In this document: in pieces, positions 6,731-11,947 of the stretch
Layout of the letters: every line of letters begins with the position of its first letter
Position numbering within the stretch: the stretch's first letter is position 1
Assembly (NCBI GenBank): GCA_039934635.1
Contig: JBDTLT010000170.1
Span: forward strand, 1 to 11,947
Length of the DNA: 11,947 bases
DNA from: DATLFA01 sp039934635
Lineage (GTDB): Bacteria; Actinomycetota; Acidimicrobiia; Acidimicrobiales; WLNW01
Reading direction: 5' to 3'
Made by a program: the position numbers and the translations under genes
Notes under the pieces: model-generated
The model's database searches: none
Seen by the model: the letters and a program-made list of their open reading frames with translations, nothing else
What the model was told of the DNA's origin: nothing

Positions 6731-7083
6731 TCCATGATCGGGCGCACTTCGATCGCGCCGCCGAGCCGCGCGGCGGGGATCTGCGCGGCAAGTTCGATCG
6801 CGGCATCGAGGTCGTCGGCCTCGTACATCAAGAAGCCGTTGAGTGCTTCCTTGGTGTCGACGAACGGTCCATCCGTCGTGATCGTCTTGCCGTCGATCAC
6901 GCGCACTGTGGTGGCTGTCTCGGGGGGCTGCAGGCCACTACCGGGGGTGACACCCGGCGTTTCGTTGATCGCCTTGTACGACGCGTAGATCGCTTGTTGC
7001 TCGTCGGCCGAGAGGGTCGCCCAGGCCGCGGGGTCGAGCGGCGTCGGCGAGCCGACCTGGTGGATCATCAACATGTACTTCAT
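6724..7083 (-). CDS. DGPF / YCII-related domain protein
   Basis: This 119-residue protein starts MKYMLMIHQVGSP, the typical opening of YCII-related (DGPF) proteins, and has the defining motif TDGPFVDTKEALNGF (DGPF at 71-74), followed by DDLDAAIELAAQIP and the ending IEVRPIMEW. The fold is a ferredoxin-like alpha-beta barrel dimer; the biochemical role is not established. DGPF genes are the standard genomic partners and targets of ECF42 sigma factors, and the ECF42-type gene follows with a 7-base overlap. Start choice: ATG at 7092 is only one base after AAGGAG, whereas ATG at 7083 is 10 bases after it and matches the family N-terminus, so 7083 is preferred. It is transcribed from the ECF42-like promoter immediately upstream. 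Confidence 0.93.
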   Translation of the reverse strand: MKYMLMIHQVGSPTPLDPAAWATLSADEQQAIYASYKAINETPGVTPGSGLQPPETATTVRVIDGKTITTDGPFVDTKEALNGFLMYEADDLDAAIELAAQIPAARLGGAIEVRPIMEW

Positions 7084-7093
7084 GGGATTCATT

Positions 7094-7099
7094 CTCCTT
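7094..7099 (-). promoter_or_regulatory. Shine-Dalgarno that decides the DGPF start
   Basis: AAGGAG on the minus strand ends one base before ATG 7092 but ten bases before ATG 7083, so the downstream ATG is the workable start. Confidence 0.65.
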
Positions 7100-7116
7100 G
7101 GTGATTGTCCCGTAGA

Positions 7117-7143
7117 GACGAACGAGCGACGACAGAATCGACA
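7117..7143 (-). promoter_or_regulatory. ECF42-type promoter upstream of the DGPF-sigma factor operon
   Basis: On the minus strand TGTCGA (7143-7138) is followed after 17 bases by CGTC (7120-7117). From memory, ECF42 target promoters have TGTCGA at -35 and CGA/TC at -10, so this is a close match at the expected place. Transcription would start near 7110, giving a leader of about 27 bases before ATG 7083. This supports positive autoregulation of the operon. Confidence 0.75.
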
Positions 7144-7194
7144 CTCTTCACCAACTCCCGCGCACCCGTACGGCGAAATTCTGCTCGATGGGGC

Positions 7195-8430
7195 CTAGCC
7201 CGTTCGGATTCGCTTCGCGTCGTACATGGCAGCGTCCGCGGCCGCCAGCAGCGCGGCGGCGTCGCGTCCGGTCGTTCGCGTGTCGGCGTAGCCCACGCTC
7301 GCCCGGCACGAGACCTCGATGATCGGACTGATGGCGATCGGCAGGGCCAGCACCTCGTCGATCCGGGCCAGCAAACCCTCTGAGCCCGACAGGTTGGGCT
7401 CGTAGACGATCACGAATTCGTCGCCGCCGAGGCGTGCGACGAGATCGGCACTGCGCACGATCGACAGCAGTCGACGGGCTGTTTCGCACAGCACGACATC
7501 ACCGGCATCGTGGCCGTAGGCGTCATTGACCTTCTTGAAACCGTCGAGGTCGATGTACGCGACCGCGAGCGTGAGATTGTCGCGTTCCGCGTGCGCGAGG
7601 CCGGCGTCGAGCAGTTCGTCGAGGAGCCGCCGGTTCGCCAGCCCGGTGAGCGGGTCGCGCAACGCGAGAGCGGCAAGGTTGGCCTGCAAGTTGCGCAGTT
7701 CCGTGACATCGCGGCTCACACCCTGCAGACCGCCGCTGATCGCGGTCGTCTGCATCTCGCCGATGACGATCGAGCCGTCGGCGGCCCGATAGCGGAAGTC
7801 ATGGCGTTCGGGCATCGGCCGACCCCGGAGTGCCGCGCCGATCAGGGCACGGCCTTCGTCGTCGAGAATGGTGAGAAACGCCGCGAGGTCGCCGAGGAAC
7901 ATCGACGGCGGGTATCCGAGGATGTTCTCGACCGACGGGCTCACATAGTCGAAGTGAGGGTATGGCTCGGTCACGAAGCGCCAGACGACATCCGCCGACT
8001 TGTCGGCAAGGTCGCGGAATCGAGCCTCGCTGGCCGCCAGGTTCAACTCCGCGATATGGCGCCCCGTCACATCGCGGCCGACCGCGAGGACCTCCGCGCC
8101 GTCCGGCCCGGGCAGGTATTGATCGACCCACTCCACCCATTGGCCCGGCGCATTGGGAGCAGGCCGGGCTATTTCATCGGCCAACAGCGGCGTGTCGGGA
8201 CCGAGGAGGCGGAGCTGCGACTCGAGTCCAACCTTTTCGGCCGCGGTCAGCAATTCGTCCAGCCTGTGGCCGATGATCTGTGCCGGTTCGAGCTTGTGCC
8301 CCGCCGCCCACGCCACATTGCAATACGTAACGGTGAGGTCCGGTAGCCGGTAGCGAATCACCCGCTCGGGCAGGGCGTCGAGCATCCCGGCGACTCCCCT
8401 GTAGTAACGCTCGTCCACCGACACAGTCAT
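7195..8430 (-). CDS. Diguanylate cyclase, PAS-PAS-GGDEF
   Basis: This 411-residue protein makes the second messenger cyclic di-GMP from two GTP. No membrane helix or signal peptide is seen, so it should be cytoplasmic. Domains: PAS 1 (about 15-125, ending VLAVGRDVTGRH), PAS 2 with PAC (about 134-246, from ASEARFRDLADKSADVVWRF to GVSRDVTELR), and GGDEF (about 250-411). The GGDEF domain has DPLTGLANRR, the metal-binding Asp294 in AYIDLDGFKK, and an exact GGDEF at 335-339. The inhibitory I-site RxxD is present as RSAD (326-329), five residues before the motif, so product feedback is expected. No EAL domain follows. No residues typical of heme or flavin binding could be identified in the PAS domains, so the input signal is unknown. 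It starts 46 bases after the alpha/beta hydrolase stop on the same strand and is probably co-transcribed with it. Confidence 0.95.
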   Translation of the reverse strand: MTVSVDERYYRGVAGMLDALPERVIRYRLPDLTVTYCNVAWAAGHKLEPAQIIGHRLDELLTAAEKVGLESQLRLLGPDTPLLADEIARPAPNAPGQWVEWVDQYLPGPDGAEVLAVGRDVTGRHIAELNLAASEARFRDLADKSADVVWRFVTEPYPHFDYVSPSVENILGYPPSMFLGDLAAFLTILDDEGRALIGAALRGRPMPERHDFRYRAADGSIVIGEMQTTAISGGLQGVSRDVTELRNLQANLAALALRDPLTGLANRRLLDELLDAGLAHAERDNLTLAVAYIDLDGFKKVNDAYGHDAGDVVLCETARRLLSIVRSADLVARLGGDEFVIVYEPNLSGSEGLLARIDEVLALPIAISPIIEVSCRASVGYADTRTTGRDAAALLAAADAAMYDAKRIRTG

Positions 8431-8476
8431 TGCACCGCAACGCCCATCGGCACCGGCGCTCGAATTTCAAGGTCGG

Positions 8477-9751
8477 TCACCGCGTGCGGGCGATTTCCTC
8501 CAGCACCGGCAGCAGCGCGGGCTTGAAGTCCTCCGGATTCTCGGAGGGGCCGAAATGACCCAGTCCGGGGATCATCTCGAAGTAGCAGCCGGGGATGTTG
8601 CGGGCCAGGGCCGCAGTGCCCTCGTCGGTGTTGAGGAAGTCGTACTCCCCCGTGAGCAGGTACACACCGACCTTCTCGGTATCGATGCGCTGGGCCTGCT
8701 CGGCGGTGAGGTCGTGGCCGATCGAGTAGTAGTACACGTCGCCCTTCAGCGCGGCCGGCGCGCCTTGGCCGTAGATCCACGTCGTCTCGCGGCGGTAGGC
8801 CTCGGGGCTCGTCGGCGCGGTGTTGCCCAACATCACGGCAGACTTCCAATCGTTGCTCACGCGCGGGTGGTACCAACTGTCGGCGACGTCGCTCCCGCCA
8901 CTACCGGTGCCGAGCCCCGCGTTGATGCCGACGACGGCGCGGAACTCGTGCGGGTGGTACAGCGCGAGATCGGGTGCGAGATGGCCCCCGATCGAACAAC
9001 CCATGAACACCGGTCGGTCGAGCTCGAGCGCGTGCGAGATGCCGACGACAGTGTTCATGAGGAAGTCGCGGGTCAACCGATACTCGGTCTCCCACCACGG
9101 AATGCTCGTGGGTGGAAGCGACCGTCCGTGATACGGCAAGTCGTAGGCAATCATCCGGTAGAGGCGTTGGTAGTCGGGGTCCTCGAGGACGTGACGCCAC
9201 TGCCGGGCGTCGGCACCAGCCGTGTGTTGCAGCACCATCGGGATGTCGCCCGTGCCCGCTTCCTCGAAGTAGATCCGATACTGCACGCCGTCGATGCGCA
9301 CGTAGACGTAACGACCGACAACGGTGTCGAAGTCGCGATCGACATCGGCAACGGCGCGCACGGGAATGGGAGCGCCGTTGTGCACTTCACGAAGCACGGC
9401 GACGAACTCTTGGATCGCAGCGAAATACGGACCGACTTGGGTCACCACATCACCTTCGACGCCGAGGTCGCTTCGCGCGTTGCCGTAGGACACGTGATCG
9501 AACCGGGGCGGCGGTACCGGTGTCAGCAACTTGTCCCAGCTCTCGGTCGACGCGAAGACGCGAACGTCGTACTCACTCGTTCCCCCGTCGACGCGCCAGA
9601 ACGCCCGGGGCGCACCGTCGACGACCTCCAACAGACAGCGCTCGTCGCCGAAGTCGAATGCGACGCGGGCAGTCCAGTAGCGGGCCGCGAGCATGAAGCT
9701 CGGATAGGACTTCGCCCGCTTCAGTACTGCCTCGGTATCGATCGTTGCCAT
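8477..9751 (-). CDS. Alpha/beta hydrolase with SCP2-like N-terminal region
   Basis: From ATG at 9751 the protein has 424 residues. The C-terminal part (about 145-424) is an alpha/beta hydrolase: oxyanion-side HTAGAD (176-181), DLPYHGRS, nucleophile elbow GCSIGG with Ser253, acid Asp371 in TGEYDFLN, and His399 in GLGHFGPSE. It lacks a signal peptide and would hydrolyse an ester or similar bond in the cytoplasm; the substrate is unknown. The first 125 or so residues are not part of that fold. The pattern FDFGDERCLLEVVDGAPRAF, DVRVFASTESWDKLL and a later DLGVEGD resembles SCP2 lipid-binding domains (moderate confidence). The frame stays open to 9988, but that extension crosses the divergent gene's start and has no family character, while AGGGGAG stands four bases before ATG 9751. 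It is divergent from the LLM gene and followed by the diguanylate cyclase. Confidence 0.92.
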   Translation of the reverse strand: MATIDTEAVLKRAKSYPSFMLAARYWTARVAFDFGDERCLLEVVDGAPRAFWRVDGGTSEYDVRVFASTESWDKLLTPVPPPRFDHVSYGNARSDLGVEGDVVTQVGPYFAAIQEFVAVLREVHNGAPIPVRAVADVDRDFDTVVGRYVYVRIDGVQYRIYFEEAGTGDIPMVLQHTAGADARQWRHVLEDPDYQRLYRMIAYDLPYHGRSLPPTSIPWWETEYRLTRDFLMNTVVGISHALELDRPVFMGCSIGGHLAPDLALYHPHEFRAVVGINAGLGTGSGGSDVADSWYHPRVSNDWKSAVMLGNTAPTSPEAYRRETTWIYGQGAPAALKGDVYYYSIGHDLTAEQAQRIDTEKVGVYLLTGEYDFLNTDEGTAALARNIPGCYFEMIPGLGHFGPSENPEDFKPALLPVLEEIARTR

Positions 9752-9755
9752 TGCG

Positions 9756-9762
9756 CTCCCCT
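9756..9762 (-). promoter_or_regulatory. Shine-Dalgarno that decides the hydrolase start
   Basis: AGGGGAG on the minus strand lies four bases before ATG 9751 and supports that start over the much longer open frame reaching 9988. Confidence 0.6.
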
Positions 9763-9845
9763 GTCCGGGCGGCCGCCGAGCAAGCCCCTGCTCATCTTCG
9801 CGCGTTCGCCCGTCACCGTCGCCTACGCTCCTCTCGGGGGTTCGC

Positions 9846-10916
9846 ATGAGCAACTCGATTCGCATCGGCGTGTTGTACGGGTTCCGCAATCCGGCCGCCT
9901 CCGGGCTGTCGTTCCCCGAGATGTACGCCCGCGTCCTCGAGCAGATCACGCTCGTCGACCAACTCGGGTTCGACCATGTGTGGATCACCGAACACCACTT
10001 CGTCGACGACGGCTACATGCCCTCGCCGCTCGTGATGTCGGGCGCGATCGCGGCGCGTACCTCGCAAGTGGCCATCGGACAGGACGTGATGCTGTTGCCG
10101 TTCACGAACCCGGTGCGCCTCGCCGAGGACCTCGCGGTTCTCGACAACCTGTCGAACGGACGCATGATGGTCGGCGCCGGCATGGGTTACGTGCCGAGCG
10201 AATTCGCCGCGATGGGAATCGCGCGAAGCGAACGCCGCCAGCGCATGGACGAAACGCTCACGATCCTCCGCCACGCGTTCACCGAGGATGAGTTCGACTT
10301 CCACGGCAAGCACTTCCAACTGGAACGCGTACGGGTGCGGCCTCGACCGGTGCAACCGGGTGGACCGCCGCTGTGGGTGGCGGCGATGGGCGAGCCCGGA
10401 GCCAAGCGCGCCGCTCGATTCGACGCACACTTGTTGCCACAAGGTGACCGTCGAGCGGTGCTCGATCCGTGGCGCGCCGCGCTGGCCGAGCGCGGCCGGG
10501 CCGCCGAGGACTATCGGGTCGGCATCGCCCGCCCACTCGTCGTCAATGACGACCCTGCCGCCGCCGCGGCGTCGAGCAACGGCGTCGCGCTCGCAAAAGT
10601 CGCGGCGGGCGGAGCGGTGCCGCACGAATCGATGCGGGTCTACGAGGGCTGGCTACGCGAACTTTCGCCCACCGACCGTATGAAAACCCAACTCATCGAA
10701 GGCAACGACGACGGGACGCTCATCCCGCAAGATGCCTTTGTCGGGTCGGCCGACGCGTGCATTGCCGAAGCACTTCGAATGCGCGAAGAGTACGGCATCA
10801 CCGACATCATCGTGCCCGGCTACAGCGGCGCCCAGCCGCCAGAGGTGGTCGACGCCAACCTCGTCCGACTCGCGAACGAGGTCCTGCCCGCGCTGCGTGG
10901 CAGGCTGAGCGCCTGA
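9846..10916 (+). CDS. LLM-class flavin-dependent monooxygenase (luciferase-like)
   Basis: This 356-residue TIM-barrel protein of the bacterial luciferase family would use reduced FMN (or F420 in actinobacteria) and O2, or transfer hydride, on an organic substrate. Visible signatures: RIGVLYGFRNP at the N-terminus, GFDHVWITEHHF (41-52) with the EHHF motif seen also in luciferase alpha chains, VMLLPFTNPVRLAEDLAVLD (81-100), NLSNGRMMVGAGMGYVPSEF, and the late GPPLWVAAMGEPGAKRAARF. The flavin-reductase partner is not in the window. It lies in a likely two-gene unit with the NTF2-like gene 33 bases downstream and is divergent from the hydrolase. GGGGG is five bases before the ATG. TACGCT at 9824-9829 could be a -10 but gives an implausibly short leader with no -35, so no promoter is called. 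Whether it uses FMN or F420 cannot be decided here. Confidence 0.95.
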   Translation: MSNSIRIGVLYGFRNPAASGLSFPEMYARVLEQITLVDQLGFDHVWITEHHFVDDGYMPSPLVMSGAIAARTSQVAIGQDVMLLPFTNPVRLAEDLAVLDNLSNGRMMVGAGMGYVPSEFAAMGIARSERRQRMDETLTILRHAFTEDEFDFHGKHFQLERVRVRPRPVQPGGPPLWVAAMGEPGAKRAARFDAHLLPQGDRRAVLDPWRAALAERGRAAEDYRVGIARPLVVNDDPAAAAASSNGVALAKVAAGGAVPHESMRVYEGWLRELSPTDRMKTQLIEGNDDGTLIPQDAFVGSADACIAEALRMREEYGITDIIVPGYSGAQPPEVVDANLVRLANEVLPALRGRLSA

Positions 10917-10949
10917 GGGGACACCCGCAAACCAGAAGGATCGCCAGAC

Positions 10950-11378
10950 GTGACCGTGAACGAGAACAAGCAGATCGTGCAACGCTATTGGGACGCCCTC
11001 GCCGCGCGCGACTGGGACACCATGAAGACGCTGTTGACCGACGACGCGCACTACACCGATATCGGCGTGCCCGGCCCGGGAGGTGTGGGGCCCGACGGCG
11101 TCATCCGTCGGCTGCGCATCGGCCTCGAACCGTTGTCCGGCTATTCGCACCTACCCGGCACGAACATGATCGCCGAGGGCGACCTCGTGATGACCGAGCA
11201 CACCGAGCGGTGGGAGTTTCACACGGGCGAGACCATCGACCACTCGTTCGTCTCCGTCACCCAGCTGCGCGACGGCCGCATTTGTCGCTGGCACGACTAT
11301 TCGAACATCCCCAACATCACCGACAACGCGCCCAAGTGGTGGCTCGAGCACATCATGAAGGGTTACACCGAGTCGTAG
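10950..11378 (+). CDS. SnoaL / NTF2-like protein (limonene-epoxide-hydrolase-like subgroup possible)
   Basis: This 142-residue protein has the cone-shaped NTF2-like fold pattern: an N-terminal helix pair NKQIVQRYWDALAARDWDTM, LLTDDAHYTDIG, then the strands VMTEHTERWEF (81-90) and LRDGRICRWHDYSN (106-119). The TEHTERW and WHDYSN segments are like the ERxD and WRDYxD segments of limonene-1,2-epoxide hydrolases, but the Arg and one Asp are not clearly conserved (His84, Glu86, Asp116), so epoxide hydrolysis is uncertain. Members of this fold act as isomerases, cyclases, hydrolases or dehydratases on polycyclic and terpenoid substrates. GTG at 10950 follows AAGGA at nine bases; GTG at 10956 is an alternative start. 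It lies 33 bases downstream of the LLM monooxygenase and is probably co-transcribed, so it may act on its product. Confidence 0.88.
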   Translation: MTVNENKQIVQRYWDALAARDWDTMKTLLTDDAHYTDIGVPGPGGVGPDGVIRRLRIGLEPLSGYSHLPGTNMIAEGDLVMTEHTERWEFHTGETIDHSFVSVTQLRDGRICRWHDYSNIPNITDNAPKWWLEHIMKGYTES

Positions 11379-11401
11379 CTGCGGCCCGCGACATCACGTC
11401 G

Positions 11402-11746
11402 TCAATGTCCGGCGATCGCCACGAATTGCTCGGCGATGCGTCCCGCCTCGAAGCGAAACTCGTCATAGCCCTGCATGAGAAGCTCGGCCGAACCCGCTCC
11501 GTAGAGTCGCCACGTCAACACCACCTGACCATCGGTCTTTGTGGTCGTCGTGTAGTCGAGACGCGAGTCGCTCGGCGCGGACGCCAGCGCTTGCGCGAGA
11601 TGGCGGCGCACCGCGTCGCTGCCGCGGTATTCCTCGCCCCCCGAGCGGAGTACCGCGTCGGCGTGGTAGCCCTGCATCACCTGCTCGAGGTTGCGGGCGA
11701 GCAACAGTTCGATGTGGCGCTGAACGAACTCCTCGTGCTCCGTCAT
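11402..11746 (-). CDS. SnoaL / NTF2-like small protein
   Basis: This 114-residue protein starts MTEHEEFVQRHIELLLARNL. The pattern is an N-terminal helix, GYHADAVLRSGGEEYRGSDAVRRHL, the strands DYTTTTKTDGQVVLTWRLYG and the end YDEFRFEAGRIAEQFVAIAG, typical of small NTF2-like proteins with a pocket for a hydrophobic ligand. No catalytic residue can be assigned. The frame remains open upstream to 11866, but GAAGGAG six bases before ATG 11746 fixes the start and the extension lacks family sequence. It is convergent with the other NTF2-like gene (23-base gap), so it is not in that operon. It shares a 79-base divergent intergenic region with the gene at the right edge. Confidence 0.88.
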   Translation of the reverse strand: MTEHEEFVQRHIELLLARNLEQVMQGYHADAVLRSGGEEYRGSDAVRRHLAQALASAPSDSRLDYTTTTKTDGQVVLTWRLYGAGSAELLMQGYDEFRFEAGRIAEQFVAIAGH

Positions 11747-11752
11747 TAGTGA

Positions 11753-11759
11753 CTCCTTC
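11753..11759 (-). promoter_or_regulatory. Shine-Dalgarno of the second NTF2-like gene
   Basis: GAAGGAG on the minus strand stands six bases before ATG 11746, an ideal spacing, and excludes the longer in-frame start upstream. Confidence 0.75.
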
Positions 11760-11765
11760 GCTGTC

Positions 11766-11807
11766 CGCCGGTCGCTGCGTGGCAGACTACGCAACTCATT
11801 GCCGGCG
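11766..11807. repeat. Nested inverted repeats in the divergent intergenic region
   Basis: CGCCGG (11766-11771) pairs with CCGGCG (11802-11807), and inside them TGCGT (11776-11780) pairs with ACGCA (11789-11793) around eight bases. They lie between the divergent NTF2-like and CARDB-like genes. The arms are short, so an operator role is only a possibility. Confidence 0.3.
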
Positions 11808-11825
11808 CGAGTGTTGGAGGACACC

Positions 11826-11947
11826 ATGGCGGACCTGACGGTGCGGTACGCGAAGATGTCCGACACCTCGCAACAAGTGCACCCTGGTGGCCTCTACCAA
11901 GTCGACTACGGGCTCGCCAACGAAGGCAGCGAAGCAGTCACCGGCTG
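11826..11947 (+). CDS. CARDB-like domain protein, N-terminal fragment cut by the window edge
   Basis: Only 40 residues are visible, starting MADLTVRYAKMSDTSQQVHP and continuing with GGLYQVDYGLANEGSEAV. The pattern DLTV..., GG-x-YQVDY and LANEGSEAV resembles the first strands of CARDB or similar Ig-like beta domains (DLtv...pG..v.v...v.N.G...a). GGAGG lies five bases before the ATG, supporting the start. No signal peptide is present at this start, which is odd for such a domain if it is exported. The remainder lies outside the window, so the overall product and role are unknown. It is divergent from the second NTF2-like gene. Confidence 0.6.
   Translation, partial: MADLTVRYAKMSDTSQQVHPGGLYQVDYGLANEGSEAVTG

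Noticed and set aside
5846..6988. Plus-strand open frame of about 380 codons opposite the sigma factor and DGPF genes
   Set aside because: Antisense to two confidently identified genes, and it has no motif of its own.
7144..7194. Intrinsic terminator for the diguanylate cyclase
   Set aside because: Only a 4-base GGGC/GCCC stem occurs around its stop and no T-tract follows.
9752..9988. N-terminal extension of the alpha/beta hydrolase frame
   Set aside because: It crosses the start of the divergent LLM gene, while a good Shine-Dalgarno precedes ATG 9751.
8555..10291. Plus-strand open frame of about 578 codons
   Set aside because: It runs antisense to the hydrolase and then out of frame through the LLM gene, both of which have conserved motifs; no recognisable protein.
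11747..11866. N-terminal extension of the second NTF2-like frame
   Set aside because: GAAGGAG six bases before ATG 11746 fixes the start, and the extension overlaps the start of the divergent gene.

Overview
The window reads as high-GC chromosomal DNA from an actinobacterium. Supporting signs are frequent GTG starts, strong G/C bias at third codon positions (which also creates long antisense shadow frames), a leaderless-type promoter, an ECF42-type sigma factor with a DGPF partner, and an accessory mix of CaiB/BaiF CoA-transferases, a P450 and a luciferase-like monooxygenase. A member of Acidimicrobiia or a relative is plausible, but this is an inference and no taxonomic marker is present. 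I see no RNA genes, mobile elements or CRISPR arrays. Coding density is very high and no gene-free stretch exceeds about 110 bases.

Left region (1-4305). Two overlapping minus-strand CaiB/BaiF (family III) CoA-transferase genes lie head to head with a TetR-type regulator. The first runs off the left edge. A near-perfect 19-base palindrome sits between the promoter-proximal CoA-transferase and the TetR gene. It overlaps the -10 element of an apparently leaderless promoter, so repression of the CoA-transferase pair with autoregulation is the natural reading. Only one of the two CoA-transferases keeps the catalytic Asp; the other has Gly there, which suggests a heteromeric enzyme. A cytochrome P450 gene converges on the TetR gene.

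Middle region (4354-7143). On the minus strand, in transcription order, are a DGPF/YCII-like protein, an ECF42-type sigma factor with a TPR extension, a 143-residue protein I do not recognise, and a protein of two Clp N-domain repeats plus a zinc-ribbon-like tail with no AAA+ module. The P450 follows. A TGTCGA / CGTC promoter pair stands just upstream of the DGPF gene and fits autoregulation by the sigma factor.

Right region (7195-11947). A PAS-PAS-GGDEF diguanylate cyclase with an intact product-inhibition site lies downstream of an alpha/beta hydrolase carrying an SCP2-like N-terminal region. Divergent from the hydrolase is a flavin-dependent luciferase-like monooxygenase followed by a SnoaL/NTF2-like protein. 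A second NTF2-like gene converges on that pair. The window ends in the start of a gene whose first 40 residues resemble a CARDB-type extracellular beta domain.

Taken together, the CoA-transferases, P450, LLM monooxygenase, hydrolase and NTF2-like proteins look like accessory catabolism of hydrophobic carboxylic, terpenoid or steroid-like compounds, surrounded by regulatory genes. No single complete known pathway is visible. The most notable points are the catalytic-residue split in the CoA-transferase pair, its palindromic operator and leaderless promoter, the Clp_N/zinc-ribbon protein, and the recognisable ECF42 promoter.
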